Part shown: piece after piece, positions 1 to 6,938 of the stretch
Layout of the letters: each line of letters begins with the position of its first letter
Position numbering within the stretch: position 1 is the first letter of the stretch
Source of the DNA: Alphaproteobacteria bacterium
GTDB lineage: Bacteria; Pseudomonadota; Alphaproteobacteria; RF32; CAG-239
Assembly: GCA_017958895.1 (NCBI GenBank)
Contig: JAGDBT010000150.1
Location: 1 to 11,311, forward strand
Reading direction: 5' to 3'
DNA length: 11,311 nucleotides
Notes under the pieces: model-generated
What the model saw: the letters and a program-made list of their open reading frames with translations, nothing else
Database searches by the model: none
Told to the model about the DNA's origin: nothing
Position numbers and translations under genes: made by a program

Positions 1-731
1 ATCGCGCACACTACTGCCGCGACCGTTCAGCGCATTCTCGGCCAAAGAAAGATTCTCCAACAATTTTCCGCGTTCATCATTTCGCGACGTTTTTGTTCCA
101 ATTCTTCCGGTTCGTTTGCTTTCGGTCTCACCGCACAAAATTCTTGCACCCAATGGCGTAAATTTTCTTCTTCGGTGCGCATTTTTTCAAAATTATCTTC
201 CGCTTCCTGTCTTTTTTCACGCGCCTTTTTGTAATTTTCAAACGCTGTTTGCATTTCGGTAATTGCTTCTCCGTAATCGCCGTAAGCATCCAAAACATTT
301 AAATGTGTGCTTTGGTTCAACAACCCCTGATTATCATATTGTCCGTGAATTTCCACCAACAACCCGCCGATTTCTTTCAGCAATTTTAGTGTTATCGGCT
401 GGTCATTAAAAAATATCTTGCTTCGCCCGTCTTTGGTAAGCACTCTGCTGATGATAATTTCGTTTGCAAAATCAAGTTCATGCTCCGAACATAAATTTTG
501 CAGTTCCGGATTTTTATATTCCGGTTCAAAACAACCGATTACCGAAAGCTTATCGCAACCTGTGCGTATCATACCCGTTTCGGCACGTTGTCCGATAAGC
601 AATCCCAAAGCGTCCAGAAGTATGGATTTTCCCGCTCCGGTTTCACCGCTCAATACCGTAAAACCTTTTTGTAAATCCAAATCCAGTCTATCAATCAAAA
701 CCACATTTCTAATTGATAAAGACTTCAGCAT
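1..731 (-). CDS. recN: DNA repair protein RecN, N-terminal part, apparent frameshift, cut by window edge
   Basis: RecN is an SMC-like ATPase that acts early in double-strand break repair. Residues 1-222 are convincing: Walker A GETGAGKS at 29-36, the GRSKIFFNDQPIT segment at 102-114, and the EIHGQYDNQ motif at 127-135, followed by the start of a coiled coil (about 150-222). After the MMNAE at 218-222 the frame reads 12 unrelated residues and stops at position 27. Shifting frame at the T4 run at 64-67 (A4 on the coding strand) restores RecN-like sequence, LLENLSLAENAL then GRGSSVRD, open to position 1. One A appears to be missing. The family is about 550 aa, so over half lies outside. The start at 731 has an AAGGAGAAGG ribosome binding site. 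The gene lies 53 bp downstream of bamD and is probably last or nearly last in the lpxC-bamD-recN operon. The identification is firm; whether the gene is intact is uncertain. Confidence 0.9.
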
Positions 732-784
732 TATCGCCGTTCCTTCTCCTTTTGTTTTTTTGCACCCAACCGGTCAAACCGTCT

Positions 785-1558
785 TTATGATTCTTTTGTT
801 TCTTGTTTTTTGGAAGCGGTCGAAATTTTTTTCATCACTTTTTTGGCCGCTTTCGTCCATTTTCCTTTAGGATAATTCTGCTTTAATATCTTGTAATATC
901 CTTCCGCATAATTATCCATACCGAACAGCGCATAAATTTCCACCTGTCTGTACAAAGCTTCTTCTATCTGCACCGTTGTCTGATAATTTTCCAAAACAAT
1001 ATTAAAGCGATTCAATGCCGATAAATAGTTATTTTGTTTAAGATAATAACGTCCGATGTTCATCTCCTGACCGGCCCTATAATCCTCGGTCAACTTAATT
1101 TTTTTCCGTGCATCTTCGGCATATTTGCTGTCCGGATAAAGCGCAATCAAATAGTTGAAAGTTTCTTCCGCTTTTTGCGTATCGCTCTGATCTTTATCGG
1201 CCGTTGAAATTTGATCATAATAGCAAATACCTTTCAGATAATAAGCATACGGCGCATCTTTGTTTCCCGGATGATATTTGATAAAACGGTCCAAAGCCAA
1301 TATGGCATCATCATACTTTTCATTTTTGTAATAAGCGTAAGCTCCCATTAATTTAGCCTTTACCGCCCATTGCGAATAAGGGTGATCAACTTCAACTTTT
1401 TCAAACTCGGTCGCCGCTTTCGCATACTTTGTCTTTTCCAAATCTTCCCAAGCCAGGTTATATAAATCTTCGGCCGGCATATCGGCAATCTCAATCTTAT
1501 CGCTTGAACAAGCCGCCAAGCATAAAATTCCGCAAAAAATTCCCCAAATTTTCTTCAT
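785..1558 (-). CDS. bamD: Outer membrane assembly lipoprotein BamD
   Basis: BamD is the essential tetratricopeptide-repeat lipoprotein of the BAM complex, which inserts beta-barrel proteins into the outer membrane from the periplasmic side. The 257-aa product opens with a lipoprotein signal (hydrophobic 4-16, lipobox LAAC, lipidated Cys17). The next residues are Ser-Ser, with no Asp at +2, so outer-membrane sorting is expected. Tetratricopeptide-like helices follow, with family-typical HPYSQWA at 59-65 and YPDSKYAEDAR at 141-151. The tail is lysine-rich. I chose the ATG at 1558, not the in-frame ATG at 1597, because 1597 lies inside lpxC and would add 13 residues ahead of the signal peptide. 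The ATG at 1558 starts 1 nt after the lpxC stop and has AGAGGG 5 nt upstream, inside the lpxC end, which suggests translational coupling. Confidence 0.94.
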   Translation of the reverse strand: MKKIWGIFCGILCLAACSSDKIEIADMPAEDLYNLAWEDLEKTKYAKAATEFEKVEVDHPYSQWAVKAKLMGAYAYYKNEKYDDAILALDRFIKYHPGNKDAPYAYYLKGICYYDQISTADKDQSDTQKAEETFNYLIALYPDSKYAEDARKKIKLTEDYRAGQEMNIGRYYLKQNNYLSALNRFNIVLENYQTTVQIEEALYRQVEIYALFGMDNYAEGYYKILKQNYPKGKWTKAAKKVMKKISTASKKQETKES

Positions 1559-1559
1559 T

Positions 1560-2417
1560 TTAACCCTCTGTAATTTCATAATTATCCGCATCGGCAAACA
1601 AAACTTTCAAAACTTCATTATTATGAAAATGCCCGCTGTGAAAAGCTTCAACTGCCGCCAAAATTCTGTATCCTGACGTAAACATATCGCCCACGCAATC
1701 AAGAGCTTTATGATTTACACACTCATTTTCAATTCTGAACCCGCCTTCGTTTAAAATATTATTACCATCCAAAACGACCGCGTTTTCAAGGCTTCCCCCC
1801 TTAATCAAGCCGATTGAACGCAAATAATCAACCTGATATTTTTCACAAAATGTTCTGGCGGGAGCTAATTTTTTCGCAAAATTTTCACTGTCTACGACTT
1901 CGTCAAATTCCTGATGTCCGACGATTTCGGAAGGAAAATCTATTACAAATTTTATATGCAATCCATCCGCCGGTTTCAGACTGACATAATTACCTTTTTC
2001 ATCGCTAAATTTAACTTCTCTTTTTACTTTAAGATAGCGACGCGGTTTTTCTTGTTCGACCAATTCCGCCTTGCGCAAAATTTCAAAAAATTCCTTGGCA
2101 CTGCCATCCATTATCGGAATTTCCCGATTATTAACCGCAATAAAAGCATTGTCAATTCCGGCCGCATATAATGCCGCCATAATATGTTCTATTGTGCTGA
2201 CGACTTCACCGTTTTTATTGCCTAAACAAGTGCAATTACGAGTATCAACAACTCCCGAATAAAGTGCCGGAAAAACATTTTCCTTATCCAAATCGGAACG
2301 TTCAAAAACAATTCCGGTATCTGCCGGTGCAGGTTTTAAAATCAGCAAACTTTCAACACCGCTGTGCAAACCTATGCCTTTTATACGGATTTCATCTTTT
2401 AAGGTTTTTTGTTGCAT
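1560..2417 (-). CDS. lpxC: UDP-3-O-acyl-N-acetylglucosamine deacetylase LpxC
   Basis: LpxC is the cytoplasmic zinc enzyme that removes acetate from UDP-3-O-acyl-GlcNAc, the committed step of lipid A synthesis. The product is 285 aa, slightly short for the family (about 300). All catalytic landmarks are visible: GIGLHSG at 14-20, STIEHIMAAL at 74-83 containing Glu77 (general base) and zinc ligand His78, IPIMDGSA at 100-107, zinc ligands His236 and Asp240 in NHKALDCVGD, and the HSGHFHNN segment at 260-267 with His263 as the likely general acid. The ATG at 2417 is preceded by GGGGAG 6 nt upstream. It lies 21 bp downstream of the RNase P RNA and 1 nt upstream of bamD. The lpxC-bamD-recN order is common in alphaproteobacteria; ftsZ, often upstream of lpxC there, is absent. 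Confidence 0.97.
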   Translation of the reverse strand: MQQKTLKDEIRIKGIGLHSGVESLLILKPAPADTGIVFERSDLDKENVFPALYSGVVDTRNCTCLGNKNGEVVSTIEHIMAALYAAGIDNAFIAVNNREIPIMDGSAKEFFEILRKAELVEQEKPRRYLKVKREVKFSDEKGNYVSLKPADGLHIKFVIDFPSEIVGHQEFDEVVDSENFAKKLAPARTFCEKYQVDYLRSIGLIKGGSLENAVVLDGNNILNEGGFRIENECVNHKALDCVGDMFTSGYRILAAVEAFHSGHFHNNEVLKVLFADADNYEITEG

Positions 2418-2438
2418 ATCATCTCCCCAAAATTTTTT

Positions 2439-2838
2439 GAAGGCAATCTGTAAGCCGAGTTCTGTACACTATTTGCTTTACCTTGAGGGCAAAGATTTGT
2501 GCGATAGCTATTCATCTGCGCCAACCGTCGCCGATTGACTGGTGCGACCTACCTCTGGAGCGGACCGGAAACTGTCCTTGCATTTAATAAAAATTAAAGC
2601 CTCCCAATTTGGTCTTACATCAGGTAGGGTTTACCTTGCCGCAAACATTGCTGTCTGCGCGGTGAGCTCTTACCTCGCCTTTTCAACCTTACCGAAAAAA
2701 TTTTCGGCGGTAATTTTCTGCGGCACTTTCCCGTGGATTACTCCAGCCAGACGTTATCTGGTACCTTGTTTCCGTGAAGCCCGGACTTTCCTCATCTGCG
2801 GATTTTACTTTCCCAGACGCAGCTATCCGATCGCCTTC
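2439..2838 (-). ncRNA. rnpB: RNase P RNA, bacterial type A
   Basis: This is the catalytic RNA of ribonuclease P, which matures tRNA 5' ends. On the minus strand the conserved 5' core GAGGAAAGTCCGGGCT is followed by segments matching the type A fold: GGTAAGAGCTCACCGCGC, the tRNA CCA-binding loop region GGTAAACCCTACC, GATGAATAGCTAT, and near the 3' end ACAGAACTCGGCTTACAG. The ends are set by a 10-bp closing helix P1, with 2838-2829 pairing with 2448-2439 (one G-T wobble), giving about 400 nt. A 7-bp hairpin at 2476-2494 fits an extra P19-type helix near the 3' end. No U-tract follows the 3' end, and lpxC starts 21 bp later. True ends may differ by a few bases. Confidence 0.96.
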
Positions 2839-2848
2839 AGAATAAAAA

Positions 2849-2875
2849 ATTAAACCGATTTTCAAATAAAATCAA
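2849..2875 (-). promoter_or_regulatory. rnpB: Possible sigma-70-type promoter of rnpB
   Basis: On the minus strand TTGATT (2875-2870) and TTTAAT (2854-2849) are separated by 15 bp. The -10 box matches five of six consensus bases and would place initiation about 4 nt before the mature RNase P RNA end. The short spacer and AT-rich setting make this tentative. If no other promoter intervenes, it would also drive lpxC, bamD and recN. Confidence 0.3.
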
Positions 2876-2968
2876 TGTTTTTAAAGCATTTTCACAGCTT
2901 TTAATTAAATATTAAAGATTAGCTTGTAGATTTTCAGGTATAACAAACGTTTAATAAAGGAGTTACCT

Positions 2969-3592
2969 ATGAAAAAGTTTTTATTAGCCACTTCGGCTTT
3001 AGTTTTGGGATTAACCCTGGCAACCAGTGCCATGGCTGATTGCAACGGTATATATTTAGGTGTTCGCGGCGGCGCTACCCGTCACGACTATTCCAAAGCA
3101 AAAGGCTCGGGACTTAACATGAAAAATCTGGATAAAAACCAGCTCATGTTAAGTGGTGCTTTCGGTTTTCGTTATGATTATTACCGTACGGAATTTGAAT
3201 ATGTATGGCGTGACAAAAGCAAAACCAAAACTCATTCCGCAAGCGGCGGTCATGCTGATTTATCTTTTGAAACTCAATCTTTTATGTGGAACAACTATAT
3301 AGATATTGCTCCTTATTATTGGATTTCACCATATGCCGGTGTCGGTTTAGGTTTCACAAAAACAAAATACACCAGTGTATCATATAACGAGTTCGGAGAA
3401 AAAATTGACAACACTGTAGGGTGGAACAACAATCCTACCAGATTTACTTGGTCGGTCGGCGGCGGTTTAACCTTAAAAGTTACCAATCGTTTCAATGTTG
3501 ATGCCGGATATCGTTATTACTACATGGGCAAGTTACGTAACATAAAAATTCATGCCAATGAAGTATATGGCGGCGTTCGTTACGTATTCTAA
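2969..3592 (+). CDS. Outer membrane beta-barrel protein (opacity/OmpA-barrel-like)
   Basis: This is a 207-aa secreted protein of outer-membrane barrel type. It has a classical signal peptide (KK at 2-3, hydrophobic 4-20, AMA cleavage site at 21-23, mature protein starting at Asp24). Alternating polar and aromatic strands follow, with Gly/Tyr-rich segments typical of an eight-stranded barrel, such as IYLGVRGG at 28-35. It ends in GGVRYVF with a terminal Phe, the usual BAM recognition signal. Size and layout fit the small porin-like/opacity family; no ligand or precise role can be read. The ATG at 2969 has AAAGGAG 6 nt upstream (2956-2962). A weak -10-like TATAAC lies at 2939-2944 without a convincing -35 partner. 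A strong terminator follows 9 bp after the stop. It is probably a substrate of the BAM complex whose BamD and BamB subunits are encoded nearby. Confidence 0.85.
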   Translation: MKKFLLATSALVLGLTLATSAMADCNGIYLGVRGGATRHDYSKAKGSGLNMKNLDKNQLMLSGAFGFRYDYYRTEFEYVWRDKSKTKTHSASGGHADLSFETQSFMWNNYIDIAPYYWISPYAGVGLGFTKTKYTSVSYNEFGEKIDNTVGWNNNPTRFTWSVGGGLTLKVTNRFNVDAGYRYYYMGKLRNIKIHANEVYGGVRYVF

Positions 3593-3601
3593 ATATTTAA
3601 T

Positions 3602-3629
3602 AAAAAAGCCGCGTAACAGCGGCTTTTTT
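3602..3629 (+). terminator. Intrinsic terminator after the beta-barrel gene
   Basis: A GCCGC/GCGGC stem (3608-3612 with 3619-3623) and a 6-nt loop are flanked by A6 (3602-3607) and T6 (3624-3629), which extend the stem to 11 bp. The T-run on the plus strand makes it a classic rho-independent terminator, and its symmetry would let it work in both directions. Only 20 bp separate its end from the glmM ATG. Confidence 0.9.
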
Positions 3630-3649
3630 ACTTTTTAAAGGAAAGTGCC

Positions 3650-5011
3650 ATGGCTGAAAAATTATTCGGAACCGACGGAATGCGCGGGATTGCCAACACC
3701 TATCCCCTGACCATTGATTTTTGCACCAAGCTAGCCGTTGTTCTGAGTTCTGCGGTTTGCACAAAGCATCACAAAGTTGCTGTTGCCAGAGATACCAGAA
3801 TTTCCTCAAATATGCTTTTCTGTGCTTTGGCTTCAGGGTTTAATTCGCAAGGCATTGATGTAATTGATTTGGGGGTTATACCGACACCTCTTTCAACCAC
3901 TCTTACTCCGAAATTAAATGTTGATATGACGGTTATGATAACCGCTTCTCATAATCCTTATCAGGATAACGGCCTTAAACTGATAAATTCTAAAGGGGAT
4001 AAATTCAGTGATACTCAAACCGCTCAAATTGAAGATTTGTTGGCTCAGCCATATCAACCGCACTACGATTCGGAAAAGATAGGTTCGCTAACAACCTTAG
4101 CTTGCGGAAAAGAAGAATATTTATCGCTTGTTCAAAAATTAGCTCCTTCCGAGGCCTTAAAAGGCTTCAAAATCGTTATAGATTCCGCCAACGGTTCTTT
4201 TTCGGGAATTCTCGGTTCAATTTTCCGGTATTTAGGGGCTGAAATAATCAGTCTGGCCGATTCTCCGAACGGCTATAATATCAATAAAGATTGCGGTTCT
4301 CAACATACCGATGAGTTATGTCGCACGGTTGTCGATAAACATTACGATATCGGAATTGCCGTCGATGGTGATGGTGATCGTATAATTATCTGCGATGAAA
4401 AAGGTAAACGTCTCGATGGTGATCAAATAATAGCCTATCTCGCAACTTATATGCAAAAACACAGGCTCTTGAGCTCCGATTCGGTGGTATCAACCGTATC
4501 TTCAAATATGGGACTGGGTAAATATCTTTCCTCTTTGGGATTAAATCACCATGTTTCAGATGTCGGAGAACGTTATGTTATTGCCAAAATGCGCGAAACC
4601 GAGGCCAATTTAGGCGGTGAGGAATCAGGTCATATGGTATTGAGCGATTATTCCAACACCGGTGATGCCGCCGTTGCTGCCGTGGTTATTTGCTTAGGTA
4701 TTAAAGAAGACGGGCGTAAGGTAAGTGAAATTTTCCCTCTTTTCCAACCGTTCCCGACAGAAACTCAAAATGTACGTTTCGACAATAAGCAAATAATTGA
4801 ACAATTGATGGCATCTCAAAAACTCAAACAAAAAATAACCGATATAAGTAATATATTGCAAGGCACGGGCAAGATACTTGTTCGTAAATCGGGCACGGAA
4901 CCTTTGATTCGCTTGAAAATAGAATCTGAAAATGCCGAAACGGCAAAAACCTTAATGGCTTCTTTGTCTGATTGTCTTAACGAAATAGCCGAGGAGATAC
5001 AAAATACCTGA
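3650..5011 (+). CDS. glmM: Phosphoglucosamine mutase GlmM
   Basis: GlmM converts glucosamine-6-phosphate to glucosamine-1-phosphate, the cytoplasmic step leading to UDP-GlcNAc for peptidoglycan and lipid A. The 453-aa product is full length for the family (about 445-450). It opens with KLFGTDGMRG at 4-13, carries the phosphoserine loop ITASHNP at 97-103 (active Ser100), the metal loop DGDGDR at 239-244 (Asp239, Asp241, Asp243), the sugar-binding loop GGEESGH at 322-328, and the phosphate-binding RKSGTEPLIR at 412-421, which favours GlmM over phosphomannomutase. The ATG at 3650 has AAAGGAAAG at 3637-3645. The ribosome site sits directly after an intrinsic terminator, leaving no room for a promoter between them, so expression needs readthrough or a promoter upstream of the hairpin. 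In many relatives glmM follows ftsH or folP; neither is here. Confidence 0.97.
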   Translation: MAEKLFGTDGMRGIANTYPLTIDFCTKLAVVLSSAVCTKHHKVAVARDTRISSNMLFCALASGFNSQGIDVIDLGVIPTPLSTTLTPKLNVDMTVMITASHNPYQDNGLKLINSKGDKFSDTQTAQIEDLLAQPYQPHYDSEKIGSLTTLACGKEEYLSLVQKLAPSEALKGFKIVIDSANGSFSGILGSIFRYLGAEIISLADSPNGYNINKDCGSQHTDELCRTVVDKHYDIGIAVDGDGDRIIICDEKGKRLDGDQIIAYLATYMQKHRLLSSDSVVSTVSSNMGLGKYLSSLGLNHHVSDVGERYVIAKMRETEANLGGEESGHMVLSDYSNTGDAAVAAVVICLGIKEDGRKVSEIFPLFQPFPTETQNVRFDNKQIIEQLMASQKLKQKITDISNILQGTGKILVRKSGTEPLIRLKIESENAETAKTLMASLSDCLNEIAEEIQNT

Positions 5012-5039
5012 ATTTTTGTGTAAAAAAACTAAAAACGGC

Positions 5040-5102
5040 ATCAATTATATATAATTTCAAAATTTATTATTGTAATACAGTAAAATATGTAATATAATTG
5101 AT
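5040..5102. repeat. 11-bp perfect inverted repeat around the promoter of the small membrane protein
   Basis: ATCAATTATAT at 5040-5050 is repeated inverted as ATATAATTGAT at 5092-5102, with 41 bp between the arms. The left arm overlaps a local 14-bp palindrome (AATTATATATAATT, 5043-5056), and the right arm contains the -10 box at 5093-5098. It could be a paired operator or a chance product of very AT-rich DNA. Confidence 0.55.
5070..5098 (+). promoter_or_regulatory. Sigma-70-type promoter of the small membrane protein gene
   Basis: TTGTAA (5070-5075) and a perfect TATAAT (5093-5098) are separated by the ideal 17 bp. Initiation is expected near 5104-5106, giving a leader of about 25 nt before the TTG start at 5131. 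This is the best promoter match in the window. Confidence 0.6.
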
Positions 5103-5119
5103 TTGATAGTGTATATACT

Positions 5120-5125
5120 GGAGAG
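5120..5125 (+). promoter_or_regulatory. Ribosome binding site that decides a TTG start
   Basis: GGAGAG lies 5 nt before TTG at 5131. The next in-frame ATG, at 5182, has no comparable site and would remove most of the first membrane helix, so the TTG start is preferred. Confidence 0.6.
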
Positions 5126-5130
5126 AAAAA

Positions 5131-5544
5131 TTGATTTACGGTCTTATAAGATTTATATTCAAGGGAATAATTTTTAATCCAATGGCTCTTTTAGGAATTG
5201 CCTGCGGATATTTTATCATGAAATATTATGGTATAGATAATATTGATATTCTTCTGACAATGCCTGCTGTTTACGGTGCTTTAATCGGTATCGCGTTTTT
5301 ATATGCCTTGGCTTTCCGTCATGTTTATAAACCGGACTCGGCGGAAATTGATTGGGTTGGCACCGCTCTCGGTTCTTTCAAATGTTTATTTGATATCATT
5401 CTCGCCGCTGCCGTAACCTGTGGAGTTATATATGCCATGAATTACGGTGTTTATGATAAGGTAGATTCTTATTTGCGTCACAATGATACAACGCAAACGG
5501 CAACCTCAAATGAAGGTGTGCCTATCAACCAATCTTCTTATTAA
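5131..5544 (+). CDS. Small three-helix membrane protein of unknown function
   Basis: I do not recognise this 137-aa protein. It has three hydrophobic stretches likely to span the inner membrane (about 10-31, 43-62 and 84-105), a basic N-terminus with Arg7 and Lys11, a charged loop with HVYKPDSAEIDW at 64-75, and a polar, Ser/Thr/Asn-rich tail from about 112 ending in QSSY. There is no enzyme motif. It starts at TTG (supported by GGAGAG 5 nt upstream) and seems to have its own promoter within the 119-bp AT-rich gap after glmM, so it is probably a separate transcription unit. It is convergent with der, whose stop lies 21 bp away, and no strong terminator separates them. Base composition resembles its neighbours, so recent transfer is not suggested. 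It is very likely a real gene; its function is unknown. Confidence 0.75.
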   Translation: MIYGLIRFIFKGIIFNPMALLGIACGYFIMKYYGIDNIDILLTMPAVYGALIGIAFLYALAFRHVYKPDSAEIDWVGTALGSFKCLFDIILAAAVTCGVIYAMNYGVYDKVDSYLRHNDTTQTATSNEGVPINQSSY

Positions 5545-5565
5545 AGATTACATTTATCCGTAAAT

Positions 5566-6930
5566 TTATTTGTTATCAGCGTAAGGATTATCAGCTTTGC
5601 GTACGGTAATTCTGAGCGGAATACCGCCTAAATTAAATGTATCACGAAGACTGTTGCTTAAATAGCGTAAATAAGACTCCGGTAATCCTTCCGGATTGCT
5701 TGAAAAAATATAAAACGCCGGCGGTCTGGTTTTCGCTTGGGTTATATATTTTAACTTAATTCTGCGTTTATTTTTCCCCAACGGTGCCGGATTTTGCAAC
5801 TGCACATCTGCAAACCACTTATTGAGCGGAGCTGTCGGAATTCGCATATTCCAACGTTCATAAATTTTCAAAATTGCATTCATCAATTTATCCAGCCCCT
5901 CTTTTTTTAAGGCAGAAACGGTAACCGTCGGAACTCCGGAGGCCTGCGTCAAAGAGGTTTCAAGTTTATAGTTAAGTTTTTCCAAACTCTCCTTACGATT
6001 TGCTATGTCCCACTTATTTACGGCAATAACCAATGCCCTTCCCTCTTCCAATATCTTACGGGCAATTGTCAAATCCTGCTTATCCAAAACCATATCGGCA
6101 TCTAAAACCAAAACCGCAACCTGAGCCATATTAGCCGCATACATAGTGCTTTCAACAGACATTTTTTCCAAAGAGTTAACAACTTTGGACTGCCGACGCA
6201 AACCTGCCGTATCCACCAAGCGAAATTTATGCCCTTTCCAAGTCCATTCCGTTGTGATGGCATCACGCGTCATTCCGGCTTCCGGGCCGGTTAGCATACG
6301 CTCATCGTTCAACAAAGCATTAACTAAAGTCGATTTACCGACATTAGGCCGGCCGATAAAAGCAACCTGTATCGGATGCAAATTTTCATCTTCGTTTTCT
6401 TTTTCTGAATTTTCTTCAACCTTTTCGGCAGTTTTTTTAGCCTCATCGGCTTTCATTAAAAGCATATATAAATCATCAAAACCGATGCCGTGCTCCGCCG
6501 AAAAAATCACCGGCTCCCCCAAGCCCAGTTTATAGGCCTCCCCGATGCCGTTTTCCTGATTTTTACCTTCACATTTATTAGCCAATAAAATAACCGGCTT
6601 ATGCATTTTACGCACCAAATCCGCAAACTGTTCGTCATACGGATGTATTCCGGTACGCGCATCATATAAAAACAAACAAATATCGGCTTCCTGTATGGCC
6701 ATTTGTGTTTGCTTCCACATTCTGCTTTCAATATTATCCGTAGTGGAATATTCATAACCGGCGGTATCTATAAGCATAATATCCAAGTCCTTAAACTTGG
6801 TCGCATGAAATTTTCTGTCTCTGGTAACTCCCGGCAAATCATGAACTATTGCCAGTTTTTTCCCTGCCAAACGATTAAACAGGGTTGATTTACCGACATT
6901 AGGCCGTCCGATTATGGCAACGGTAAGCAT
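5566..6930 (-). CDS. der: Ribosome assembly GTPase Der (EngA)
   Basis: Der is an essential tandem GTPase that helps mature the 50S ribosomal subunit. The 454-aa product has two complete G domains and a C-terminal KH-like domain. G domain 1 shows GRPNVGKS at 8-15, the switch TRDR at 36-39, DTAG at 55-58 and NKCE at 118-121. G domain 2 shows GRPNVGKS at 193-200, TRDA at 221-224, DTAG at 240-243 and NKWD at 305-308. The linker at about 163-184 is short and rich in Glu and Lys. The KH-like domain runs from about 365 and contains NPAPLGKNKRRIKLKY. Glu instead of Asp in the first NKxD motif is, as I recall, usual in alphaproteobacterial Der. The ATG at 6930 has AGGAG 5 nt upstream, overlapping the bamB stop codon (8 nt between the genes), indicating an operon with bamB. 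Confidence 0.97.
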   Translation of the reverse strand: MLTVAIIGRPNVGKSTLFNRLAGKKLAIVHDLPGVTRDRKFHATKFKDLDIMLIDTAGYEYSTTDNIESRMWKQTQMAIQEADICLFLYDARTGIHPYDEQFADLVRKMHKPVILLANKCEGKNQENGIGEAYKLGLGEPVIFSAEHGIGFDDLYMLLMKADEAKKTAEKVEENSEKENEDENLHPIQVAFIGRPNVGKSTLVNALLNDERMLTGPEAGMTRDAITTEWTWKGHKFRLVDTAGLRRQSKVVNSLEKMSVESTMYAANMAQVAVLVLDADMVLDKQDLTIARKILEEGRALVIAVNKWDIANRKESLEKLNYKLETSLTQASGVPTVTVSALKKEGLDKLMNAILKIYERWNMRIPTAPLNKWFADVQLQNPAPLGKNKRRIKLKYITQAKTRPPAFYIFSSNPEGLPESYLRYLSNSLRDTFNLGGIPLRITVRKADNPYADNK

Positions 6931-6938
6931 TTTTTCTC

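Noticed and set aside
64..67. Phase-variable homopolymer explanation for the recN frameshift
   Set aside because: A run of four bases is too short for programmed slippage, so a sequencing error or simple mutation is more likely.
418..870. Plus-strand open frame of 150 codons
   Set aside because: It is antisense to recN and the end of bamD, both clear genes, and has no ribosome site or recognisable protein features.
2542..2853. Plus-strand open frame of 103 codons
   Set aside because: It lies antisense to the RNase P RNA, is dictated by the conserved RNA sequence, and has no ribosome site; such frames are often misannotated as hypothetical proteins.
2939..2944. TATAAC as a -10 box for the beta-barrel gene
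   Set aside because: No acceptable -35 element lies 15-19 bp upstream, so I did not list it as a promoter.
5552..5565. ATTTA/TAAAT hairpin between the convergent small membrane protein gene and der
   Set aside because: Five A-T pairs without G-C or a proper U-run are too weak to call a terminator.
6568..6579. Glu instead of Asp in the first G4 motif of Der (NKCE) as a defective GTPase domain
   Set aside because: As far as I recall NKxE in the first domain is normal for Der in alphaproteobacteria, and all other motifs are intact.
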